A DNA stretch of 12,159 nucleotides from Betaproteobacteria bacterium (lineage in GTDB: Bacteria > Pseudomonadota > Gammaproteobacteria > Burkholderiales > SG8-39). Made by a program: the position numbers and the translations under genes. Location of the stretch: assembly GCA_004298295.1 (NCBI GenBank), contig SCUH01000311.1:1-12159 (forward strand), in the 5' to 3' direction. The stretch's first letter is position 1, and the number at the start of each line of letters is the position of its first letter. Below the pieces are notes generated by a model. That model was given only the letters and a program-made list of their open reading frames with translations, searched no databases and had not been told where the DNA came from. Shown in pieces: positions 6,139-12,159 of the stretch.

Positions 6139-6636
6139 ATGCCGGCCCGTTCGGCCGCCGACCGCGAGAGCGCGGCACGCGCCGATGACCATCGCGCGCT
6201 GCGCCTGTGGCTGCGCCTGCTCACCTGCACGCAGCTGATCGAGCGCGTGGTGCGTCGGCGGCTGCGCGAGCGCTTCGCCACCACGCTGCCGCGTTTCGAT
6301 CTCATGTCGCAGCTGGAGCGCAACCCGGAGGGCCTGAAAATGAACGAGCTTTCGCGCCGCCTGATGGTCACCGGCGGCAATGTCACCGGGATCGTCGATC
6401 AGCTGGCGCGGGAAGGGCTGGTCGAGCGCGCTGCGGACGCCGACCGCCGGGCGTTCCGCGTGCGCCTGACGCGGACCGGGCGGCGTGCCTTCGGCGAGAT
6501 GGCGCGTGCGCACGAAGCCTGGATCGTCGAAATCCTCGCCGGCCTGACGCAGCGCGATCATGACGGGCTGCTCGCGCTGCTGGCGAAGCTGAAACAGAGC
6601 TGCTCGGGGCCGGCCAGGCGGAGCGAACCCGCATGA
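6139..6636 (+). CDS. MarR-family transcriptional regulator of the anthranilate genes
   Basis: 165 residues from the ATG at 6139. A longer frame from 6064 would place the AT-rich operator-like site inside the gene and adds no MarR-like sequence, so I prefer the shorter form. An N-terminal dimer helix (ALRLWLRLLTCTQLIERVVRR, about 20-40) is followed by the winged helix: FDLMSQLERNPEGLKMNELSRRL (53-75), recognition helix VTGGNVTGIVDQLAREGLVER (77-97), and the wing DADRRAFRVRLT (101-111), whose D-x-R-R pattern is a family hallmark. The C-terminal helix completes the dimer. It overlaps the ligase start by four bases (ATGA). MarR proteins in aromatic-CoA operons commonly release DNA on binding the aryl-CoA ester; that ligand here is an inference. 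Confidence 0.85.
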   Translation: MPARSAADRESAARADDHRALRLWLRLLTCTQLIERVVRRRLRERFATTLPRFDLMSQLERNPEGLKMNELSRRLMVTGGNVTGIVDQLAREGLVERAADADRRAFRVRLTRTGRRAFGEMARAHEAWIVEILAGLTQRDHDGLLALLAKLKQSCSGPARRSEPA

Positions 6637-8243
6637 CACGCAGCGCATACGTCGACACGTTTGCGCGCGACAACCTGCCGTCGCGCGCGCAATGGCCGGA
6701 GCTGCTGTTCGAGCTTCCGGAGCTGCAGTATCCGGCGCGCCTGAATTGCGCCACCGAACTGCTTGACCGGATGGCGGCGGGCGGCCAGGGCGATCGTGTC
6801 GTGATCCGCACGCCGGACGGGCAATGCACCTATGCGCAGCTGCTGGCGCAGGCCAACCGCATTGCCAATGTCCTCGTGCGGGACATGGGCCTGAGGCGCG
6901 GCAACCGGGTGCTGCTGCGCGGTCCCAACAATCCGATGATGGCGGCGTGCTGGTTTGCGATCATGAAGGCGGGCGGCATCTGCGTAGCGACCATGCCGCT
7001 GCTGCGCGCCAAGGAGCTGACCGACATCGTCCGCAAGGCCGAGATCAGCCATGCCCTGTGTGACCGGCGGCTGGATGCCGACCTGAAGGCGGCCCTGCCC
7101 GCCTGCCCCACGCTCAGGTCGGTGTGCTACTGGTACGACGACGCGGCGGACGCGCTCGATGCACTCGCCGCGCGACAAGCGGCGAGTTTCCGCAACGTGG
7201 CCACCGCAGCCGAGGACGTCGCCCTGATCGCGTTCACTTCCGGCACCACCGGCCTGCCGAAGGGAACGATGCATTTCCATCGCGACGTGATCGCGATGTG
7301 CGACTGCTTCCCGCGCTCCTGCCTGCAGCCCTCGGCGGACGACATCTTCTGCGGCACGCCGCCGCTCGCCTTCACCTTCGGCCTTGGCGGGCTGCTCTGC
7401 TTCCCGATGCGCTTCGGCGCTTGCGTGGTTTTGGTCGAGAAGCTGGCCCCGGATTCACTGCTCGAGACGGTACAGCGCTTCGGCGCCACGACCTTGTTCA
7501 CCGCGCCTACCATGTATCGCGCCACCGCCGCGCTCGCGCCGCGGTTCGATCTGCGCAGCCTGAAGAAATGCGTCTCGGCGGGTGAAGCGCTGCCGGATGC
7601 CACGCGCCAGCTCTTCAAGCAGGCCACCGGCATCGAAATCATCGACGGCATCGGCGCGACCGAAATGGCCCACATCTTCATCTCGCACACGCCCGAGCGC
7701 GTGCGCCGCGGTGCCACCGGCTATGCCATTCCCGGATACCGAGCGGCGGTGCTCGACGACGCGGGCCGGCCCTGCAGGCCGGGGGCGATCGGCCGGCTCG
7801 CGGTGAAGGGGCCGACGGGCTGCCGCTACCTTGCCGACGACCGGCAGGCGCAATACGTGCAGGACGGCTGGAACCTGACCGGCGACGCCTATGCGATGGA
7901 TGCCGACGGCTATTTCTATTACCAGGCGCGCACCGACGACATGATCATCTCGGCCGGCTACAACATCGCCGGCCCCGAGGTGGAGGGTGCGCTCCTGACG
8001 CATGCCGCGGTCGCCGAATGCGGCGTGGTGGGCTGGCCCGACGAGGAGCGCGGCACGATCGTCAAGGCCTTTGTCGTGCTGCGGCCCGGTTACGCGCCGG
8101 ACGACGCCATGGCGGCTGCCCTGCAGGGCCATGTGAAGCAGGCGATCGCGCCGTACAAGTATCCGCGCGCCATCGAGTTCCGCGATGCGCTGCCGCGCAC
8201 CGAAACCGGCAAGCTGCAGCGCTTCAAGCTGCGCCAGCCTTGA
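6633..8243 (+). CDS. abmG: 2-aminobenzoate (anthranilate)-CoA ligase
   Basis: 536-residue acyl-adenylate-forming enzyme of the benzoate-CoA ligase family. It activates an aromatic acid with ATP and joins it to CoA in the cytoplasm. The P-loop is TSGTTGLPKG (202-211). The later motifs are present: GIGATEMAHIF (the A5 region), WNLTGDAY and RTDDMIISAGYNI (hinge and A8), and Lys527 in RTETGKLQRFKL as the catalytic lysine. Downstream lies the fused 2-aminobenzoyl-CoA monooxygenase/reductase, which makes 2-aminobenzoate the most likely substrate; the symbol follows the Azoarcus evansii anthranilate cluster. Benzoate or salicylate are alternatives the sequence alone cannot exclude. It is translationally coupled to the MarR gene and is followed after 21 bases by the Rid gene. 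Confidence 0.8.
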   Translation: MTRSAYVDTFARDNLPSRAQWPELLFELPELQYPARLNCATELLDRMAAGGQGDRVVIRTPDGQCTYAQLLAQANRIANVLVRDMGLRRGNRVLLRGPNNPMMAACWFAIMKAGGICVATMPLLRAKELTDIVRKAEISHALCDRRLDADLKAALPACPTLRSVCYWYDDAADALDALAARQAASFRNVATAAEDVALIAFTSGTTGLPKGTMHFHRDVIAMCDCFPRSCLQPSADDIFCGTPPLAFTFGLGGLLCFPMRFGACVVLVEKLAPDSLLETVQRFGATTLFTAPTMYRATAALAPRFDLRSLKKCVSAGEALPDATRQLFKQATGIEIIDGIGATEMAHIFISHTPERVRRGATGYAIPGYRAAVLDDAGRPCRPGAIGRLAVKGPTGCRYLADDRQAQYVQDGWNLTGDAYAMDADGYFYYQARTDDMIISAGYNIAGPEVEGALLTHAAVAECGVVGWPDEERGTIVKAFVVLRPGYAPDDAMAAALQGHVKQAIAPYKYPRAIEFRDALPRTETGKLQRFKLRQP

Positions 8244-8251
8244 CGGCATGA

Positions 8252-8257
8252 AAGGAG
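8252..8257 (+). promoter_or_regulatory. Strong Shine-Dalgarno of the Rid gene
   Basis: AAGGAG, seven bases before the ATG at 8265. It fixes the start and suggests high expression relative to the coupled genes around it. Confidence 0.65.
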
Positions 8258-8264
8258 ACCCCTG

Positions 8265-8660
8265 ATGCAGATCCTGCAGCCGCCCGGCTGGACCAGACCC
8301 AAGGGCTATTCCAATGGCATCGCCGTGCGCGGCGGCAAGACCGTGTACATCGCCGGGCAGGTCGGATGGACTGCCGAGGGCATCTTTGCCGAGAAATCCT
8401 TCGGCGGACAATTCAAGCAGGCGCTCGCCAACATCCTCGCGGTGCTCGCGCAAGCGGGCGGGAGGCCGGAACACATCGTGCGCATGACCTGGTACGTCGT
8501 CGACCGTGGCGAGTACTTCCGCGCCCTGGGCGAGGTCGGCGCGGCGTATCGCGCGTTGATCGGCCGCCATTACCCGGTGATGACGGTGATCGAGGTGCGC
8601 GGGCTGGTGGGTGCCGAGGCGCGTCTCGAAATCGAGGCCACCGCGGTCGTTCCGGATTGA
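8265..8660 (+). CDS. RidA/YjgF/UK114-family protein, atypical active site
   Basis: 131 residues, the normal size for the trimeric Rid family, whose RidA members hydrolyse reactive enamines and imines. Recognisable blocks: KTVYIAGQVGW (25-35), FKQALANILAVLAQAG (50-65), IVRMTWYVVD (71-80), YFRALGEVGAAYRALIG (84-100), YPVMTVIEVRGLV (103-115), and LEIEATAVV (121-129). The arginine that holds the substrate carboxylate in true RidA (Arg105 in E. coli, within PARS) is replaced by Met106 (PVMT). It is therefore probably a Rid subfamily with a different substrate, not a housekeeping deaminase. Its place between the ligase and the monooxygenase/reductase, whose product is enamine-like, suggests it works on that CoA intermediate. 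That is an inference. Confidence 0.82.
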   Translation: MQILQPPGWTRPKGYSNGIAVRGGKTVYIAGQVGWTAEGIFAEKSFGGQFKQALANILAVLAQAGGRPEHIVRMTWYVVDRGEYFRALGEVGAAYRALIGRHYPVMTVIEVRGLVGAEARLEIEATAVVPD

Positions 8661-8701
8661 CGCACGCCGGGCGCCGAACCCCTCACGAGCGGGAGCACGG
8701 A

Positions 8702-11053
8702 ATGAAAGTCAGCATCATCGGCGGCGGCCCGGGCGGACTGTATTTCGCGGTGCTGGCGAAAAAGGCCTGGCCCGGCTGGGACATCACGGTCTGCGAGCGC
8801 AACCGGCCGGAGGATACCTTCGGCTTCGGCGTCGTCTTTTCGGACCAGACGCTCGACACCTTCAAGGCCTATGACGGGCCCTCGTACGAGGCGATCCGCC
8901 GCGCCTTCGCCTACTGGGGCGACATCGACATGCATTACAAGGGCGAGGTGATACGCGTCGGCGGCAACGGTTTCTGCGGCTGCTCGCGCATCACGCTGCT
9001 GAAGCTGCTGCACGAGCGCTGCCGCGAGCTAGGCGTGAGGCTCGTGTTCCAGCGCGAAGTCGAGGACGTCAGGGAGTTTGCCGACGCCGACCTGATCCTC
9101 GCCGCGGACGGCATCAATTCCAGGATCCGAGAGACCTACCGCGATCATTTCCGGCCGAGCGTCGACCTGCGGCCCAACAAGTTCGTCTGGCTGGGCTCGA
9201 CGCTGCCGATGGATGCCTTCAAGTATTTCTTCCGCGAGACGCCGCACGGCATCGTCGTCGCCCACGGCTACCAGTACGAGCCGGGGCACAGCACGCTGAT
9301 CGCCGAGATGGACCACGCGACCTGGGCGGGTTTCGGCTTCGAGCGCATGGACGAGCCGCGGATGACCGCCACGCTCGAGGCGCTGTTCGCCGAGGAACTG
9401 CAGGGCCACAGGCTGATCGCCAACCGTTCGCTCTGGCGCAACTTCCCGGCGATCGTCAACCAGACCTGGGTGATGGGCAAGGTGGTGCTGGTGGGCGACG
9501 CCAAGGCCACGGCGCACTTCACCATCGGTTCCGGCACCAAGCTGGCGATGGAGGACGCGATCGCGCTCTATGAGGCCTTGCGCGCCGAGGGATCGGTGGC
9601 AGCCGCCTTGCGGCGTTACGACACGGCGCGGCGCGAAGAGGTCGAGAAGACGCAGCACGCCGCCAATGTCTCGCTCACCTGGTTCGAGCACATGAAGCGC
9701 TACTGGGGCATGGATCCCGCGCAGTTCGGCTTCGGTCTCATGTCGCGTTCGAAGCAGATCACCTGGGAGAACCTGCAATTGCGCGATGCGCGCTTCGTCG
9801 AGCGCGTGCAGCACTGGTTCGCCGAGAAGCAGAAGGCGAGCGGCTATGACGTCGACACCGCGCAGCCCCCGGTGCCGATGTTCACCCCCTTCAGGCTGCG
9901 CGGCCTGCTGCTGCAAAACCGGGTCGTGGTCTCGCCCATGGACCAATACTCGGCGGTGGAAGGGATGCCCACCGACTGGCATCTCGTGCACTACGGCTCG
10001 CGCGCGATCGGCGGCGCGGGTCTGGTGTACGTCGAGATGACCTGCGTCTCGCCCGAGGGGAGAATCTCGCCGGGATGCACCGGCCTCTGGAACGACGCGC
10101 AGGCGCAGGCCTTCGGGCGCATCGTCGAGTTCTGCCACGCCCATTCGAAGGCGAAGCTCTGCATGCAGCTCGGCCACTCGGGGCGCAAGGGTTCCACGCA
10201 GCTCGGCTGGGAGCGTATCGACCACCCGCTCGAAGCGGGCAACTGGCCGGTGATTTCGGCCTCCCCGATTCCGTATTACGAGGGCGAATCGCAGGTGCCG
10301 CGCGAGATGACGCGCGCGGACATGGACCAGGTGCGCGAGCAGTTCGTGCACGCGGCACGCCTGGCCGAAGCGGCCGGCTTCGACATGCTCGAGCTGCACA
10401 TGGCCCATGGCTATCTGCTCGCGAGCTTCATCTCGCCGCTCACCAATGCGCGCCGCGACGAATACGGCGGCCCGATCGAAAACCGCATGCGCTTTCCGCT
10501 GCAGGTTTTCCGCGCCTGTCGCACCATCTGGCCGCAGGACAAGCCGATGTCGGTGCGCATTTCGGCAACCGATTGGGCGCCCGGCGGCTTGTCGCCGGAG
10601 GACTTGATGGCGCTCGCGCGGATGCTGAAGGACGCGGGCTGCGACCTGATCGACGTGTCCACGGGCCAGACCGTGCCGCAGCAAAAGCCGGTCTATGGGC
10701 GCATGTACCAGGCACCGTTTTCGGACTGGGTGCGTAACGAAGTCGGCATCGCGACCCTCACGGTGGGTGCGGTGACGACGGCGGATCAGGTGAACACGCT
10801 GATCGCCGCGGGCCGGGCCGACCTGGTGGCGCTGGCGCGGCCGCACCTTGCCAATCCGTATTTCACGCTGCAGGCTTCCGCGTGGTATCAGCATCTGCCG
10901 CAACACTGGCCGCTGCAATATCTGTCCGGGCGCGATCAGGCGTTGCGGCTCGCGCAGCGCGACCGCGCCGAGCTAATCGACACGAAGCTGCGGGCGCGGC
11001 CGGCGAGCCATGAAATCCGCAGCGAGCCCGGCGACGTGAAGAGGGCGGCGTAG
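8702..11053 (+). CDS. abmA: 2-aminobenzoyl-CoA monooxygenase/reductase (fused flavoprotein)
   Basis: 783 residues with two enzymes fused. Residues 1 to about 385 are a salicylyl-CoA 5-hydroxylase-like FAD monooxygenase: GxGxxG at 7-12 (IIGGGPGGLYF), the DG motif ILAADGINSR with Asp136, and the GD motif VVLVGDAKATAHF with Asp266. Residues about 391-760 are an Old Yellow Enzyme-type FMN domain: TPFRLRGLLLQNRVVVSPM, QLGHSGRKG with His492, the substrate pair His566/His569 in LHMAHGYL, and RRDEYGGPIENRMRF. Known for the family: 2-aminobenzoyl-CoA is hydroxylated at C5 with O2 and NADH, then the ring is reduced to 2-amino-5-oxocyclohex-1-enecarboxyl-CoA. The ATG at 8702 is preceded by GGGAG. Databases often label this fusion 'bifunctional salicylyl-CoA 5-hydroxylase/oxidoreductase'. 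The fusion with the reductase favours aminobenzoyl-CoA. Confidence 0.85.
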   Translation: MKVSIIGGGPGGLYFAVLAKKAWPGWDITVCERNRPEDTFGFGVVFSDQTLDTFKAYDGPSYEAIRRAFAYWGDIDMHYKGEVIRVGGNGFCGCSRITLLKLLHERCRELGVRLVFQREVEDVREFADADLILAADGINSRIRETYRDHFRPSVDLRPNKFVWLGSTLPMDAFKYFFRETPHGIVVAHGYQYEPGHSTLIAEMDHATWAGFGFERMDEPRMTATLEALFAEELQGHRLIANRSLWRNFPAIVNQTWVMGKVVLVGDAKATAHFTIGSGTKLAMEDAIALYEALRAEGSVAAALRRYDTARREEVEKTQHAANVSLTWFEHMKRYWGMDPAQFGFGLMSRSKQITWENLQLRDARFVERVQHWFAEKQKASGYDVDTAQPPVPMFTPFRLRGLLLQNRVVVSPMDQYSAVEGMPTDWHLVHYGSRAIGGAGLVYVEMTCVSPEGRISPGCTGLWNDAQAQAFGRIVEFCHAHSKAKLCMQLGHSGRKGSTQLGWERIDHPLEAGNWPVISASPIPYYEGESQVPREMTRADMDQVREQFVHAARLAEAAGFDMLELHMAHGYLLASFISPLTNARRDEYGGPIENRMRFPLQVFRACRTIWPQDKPMSVRISATDWAPGGLSPEDLMALARMLKDAGCDLIDVSTGQTVPQQKPVYGRMYQAPFSDWVRNEVGIATLTVGAVTTADQVNTLIAAGRADLVALARPHLANPYFTLQASAWYQHLPQHWPLQYLSGRDQALRLAQRDRAELIDTKLRARPASHEIRSEPGDVKRAA

Positions 11054-11084
11054 GCCGCTTCGGCAATCCGACCAGGAGGCATGC

Positions 11085-11396
11085 ATGCTCATCGCCATCG
11101 TCAGCTTCAAGCTGCCGCAGCCCATCAACCTCGCCCAGGCCACCGCCGCGTTCGACCAGACGGCACCCAAGTACCTCGGCAAGCCGGGGCTCGTGCGCAA
11201 GCACTACTTCGTCACCGAGGCAGGCGACCGCGCCGGCGGCATTTACCTCTGGAAGACCAAGGCCGACGCGGAGGCTTGCTACAACGCCGAGTGGCGCGCG
11301 ATGGTGACGGCGAAGTACGGCCATCCGCCCGAAGTCGTGTACGTGGAAAGCCCGGTCATCGTGGACAACGTCCTGGGGCGCATCGAAAAAGCGTGA
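11085..11396 (+). CDS. YdhR-like putative monooxygenase-fold protein
   Basis: 103 residues, close to the length of E. coli YdhR (about 101). It matches the dimeric alpha/beta-barrel family: MLIAIVSFKLPQPINLAQA, TAPKYLGKPGLVRKHYFVTE (46-65 region), GGIYLWKTKADAEACYN, and VVYVESPVIVDN. An AGGAGG ribosome site lies five bases before the ATG at 11085; a nearby ATG at 11081 is out of frame. YdhR-type proteins share the fold of small cofactor-free monooxygenases, but their substrates are unknown. It follows the monooxygenase/reductase by 31 bases and could be in the same operon, where an accessory role on aromatic or quinone-like by-products is conceivable but unproved. It overlaps tag by four bases (GTGA). 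Confidence 0.78.
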   Translation: MLIAIVSFKLPQPINLAQATAAFDQTAPKYLGKPGLVRKHYFVTEAGDRAGGIYLWKTKADAEACYNAEWRAMVTAKYGHPPEVVYVESPVIVDNVLGRIEKA

Positions 11397-11959
11397 GCCG
11401 CACGCGCTGCGCCTGGGCGAGGAATCCGCTCGCCATCGCCTACCACGATCGCGAGTGGGGCGTGCCGGTGCACGACGACCGTGTGCTGTTCGAATTCCTG
11501 CTCCTGGAGGGCGCGCAGGCGGGGCTGTCGTGGGACACGATCCTCGCCAAGCGCGAGAACTACCGGCGCGCGTTCGACGGCTTCGATCCGGCGAAGGTGG
11601 CGCGCTACGGCATGGCGAAGAAGCGCTCGCTGCTGGCCGACGCCGGCATCGTGCGCAATCGCCTGAAAATCGATGCGGCGGTGATCAACGCGCGCGGTTG
11701 CCTGACGCTGCAGGAGGATTTCGGCAGTTTCGATCGCTACCTGTGGGCGTTTGTCGGCGGCCAGCCGGTTCAGGGCCGGCGCCGGCGGCCCGCCGAGGTG
11801 CCGTCGCGCAACGAGGTGTCCGATGCGCTGTCCAAGGACTTGAAAGGGCGCGGTTTCAAGTTCGTGGGGACGACCATCCTCTACGCCTTCATGCAGGCCG
11901 TGGGCATGGTGAACGACCATACCAGCGACTGCTTTCGTCATCGGACGCTGGCCCGGTGA
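11393..11959 (+). CDS. tag: 3-methyladenine DNA glycosylase I
   Basis: 188 residues from a GTG start inside the GTGA overlap with the previous gene; E. coli Tag has 187. It removes 3-methyladenine from alkylated DNA in base excision repair. Family features are intact: RCAWA near the N-terminus, AYHDREWGVPVHDD, Glu39 in LLLEGAQAGLSW (the conserved glutamate of the base-binding pocket), KRENYRRAFDGFDP, DALSKDLKGRGFKFVGTTI, and the ending VNDHTSDCF. The structural zinc ligands Cys6, His18, His176 and Cys180 are all present. It shares a transcript-like run with the YdhR-type protein and the next exported protein, although no functional link is obvious. Confidence 0.93.
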   Translation: MSRTRCAWARNPLAIAYHDREWGVPVHDDRVLFEFLLLEGAQAGLSWDTILAKRENYRRAFDGFDPAKVARYGMAKKRSLLADAGIVRNRLKIDAAVINARGCLTLQEDFGSFDRYLWAFVGGQPVQGRRRRPAEVPSRNEVSDALSKDLKGRGFKFVGTTILYAFMQAVGMVNDHTSDCFRHRTLAR

Positions 11960-12159
11960 TCAGGCTCCTGTGCAGCGCGCTGCTGGCTGCGCCTGCAGCC
12001 GTCTGGGCATTCGATCTCAACGGCGTGGCGCTCGGCGCGCGCGAGGCCGACGTGAAGCAGGCGTTCTTGAGCGCGTACTGCAAGCCGCTGGACTGGAAGA
12101 GCCGTGCCGCTGACCGGCGCTGCGACGACGCCAGGATCGCTTTCGGCGGGATTTCCGCG
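11956..12159 (+). CDS. Exported protein, 5' part only
   Basis: A GTG start in another GTGA overlap, here with the tag stop, opens a frame that runs off the right edge after 68 codons. The N-terminus MIRLLCSALLAAPAAVWAF is a signal peptide, with likely cleavage after VWA. The mature part begins FDLNGVALGAREADVKQAF, a pattern seen in short periplasmic proteins with a G-x-x-x-G-x-x-x-x-D-V motif after an export signal. Cys44 and Cys57 could form a disulfide. No family can be assigned from this fragment. Confidence 0.7.
   Translation, partial: MIRLLCSALLAAPAAVWAFDLNGVALGAREADVKQAFLSAYCKPLDWKSRAADRRCDDARIAFGGISA

Noticed and set aside
8366..8701. Extension of the monooxygenase/reductase frame upstream to 8366
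   Set aside because: This stretch is the Rid gene in another frame; the FAD-binding fold begins right at the ATG at 8702 with a ribosome site.
9029..10918. 629-codon open frame on the minus strand
   Set aside because: Antisense shadow of the monooxygenase/reductase gene, with composition dominated by Arg, His, Gly and Val and no recognisable motif.

Overview
This is a GC-rich window with dense, overlapping genes (ATGA and GTGA stop/start overlaps are common). Codon use and gene families fit a betaproteobacterium of the Burkholderiales/Rhodocyclales type. That placement is an inference from family content; no rRNA or other phylogenetic marker is present. I see no mobile element, CRISPR array, tRNA or rRNA.

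Layout: (1) Positions 1-594, minus strand: the 5' part of a gene for a small helix-turn-helix-like domain joined to a SAM-dependent methyltransferase, cut by the window edge. (2) 595-724: a divergent control region with three short dyads. (3) 725-2425, plus strand: an IlvD/EDD-family Fe-S dehydratase, convergent with (4) 2457-2966, minus strand: an exported protein of unknown function with a Pro/Ala/Lys linker. (5) 2967-3247: an AT-richer intergenic region with two dyads. (6) 3248-6039: a tight four-gene cassette made of a YeiH-type (PF03601) membrane transporter enlarged by a roughly 100-residue hydrophilic insert, a 40-residue single-span membrane protein, a universal-stress-protein-like protein, and an SRPBCC-like protein with a C-terminal membrane anchor. 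(7) 6108-11053: a MarR-type regulator with a probable operator just upstream, then a 2-aminobenzoate-CoA-ligase-like enzyme, a Rid-family protein and a fused 2-aminobenzoyl-CoA monooxygenase/reductase. This is the core of the aerobic CoA-dependent anthranilate pathway. (8) 11085-12159: a YdhR-like small monooxygenase-fold protein, 3-methyladenine DNA glycosylase I (tag), and the start of an exported protein cut by the right edge, all in one overlapping run.

How they work together: the clearest system is the anthranilate module. The ligase makes 2-aminobenzoyl-CoA, the fused flavoenzyme hydroxylates and reduces it to a non-aromatic enamine-type CoA ester, and the Rid protein is well placed to act on that product or an imine from it. 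The MarR protein probably controls the operon through a TT-AAT--ATT-AA dyad 17 bases before its start. The least described system is the transporter/small membrane protein/USP/SRPBCC cassette. In it the USP frame continues directly from the small membrane protein through a single in-frame TAG, and no ATG, GTG or TTG start is available for a full-length USP.
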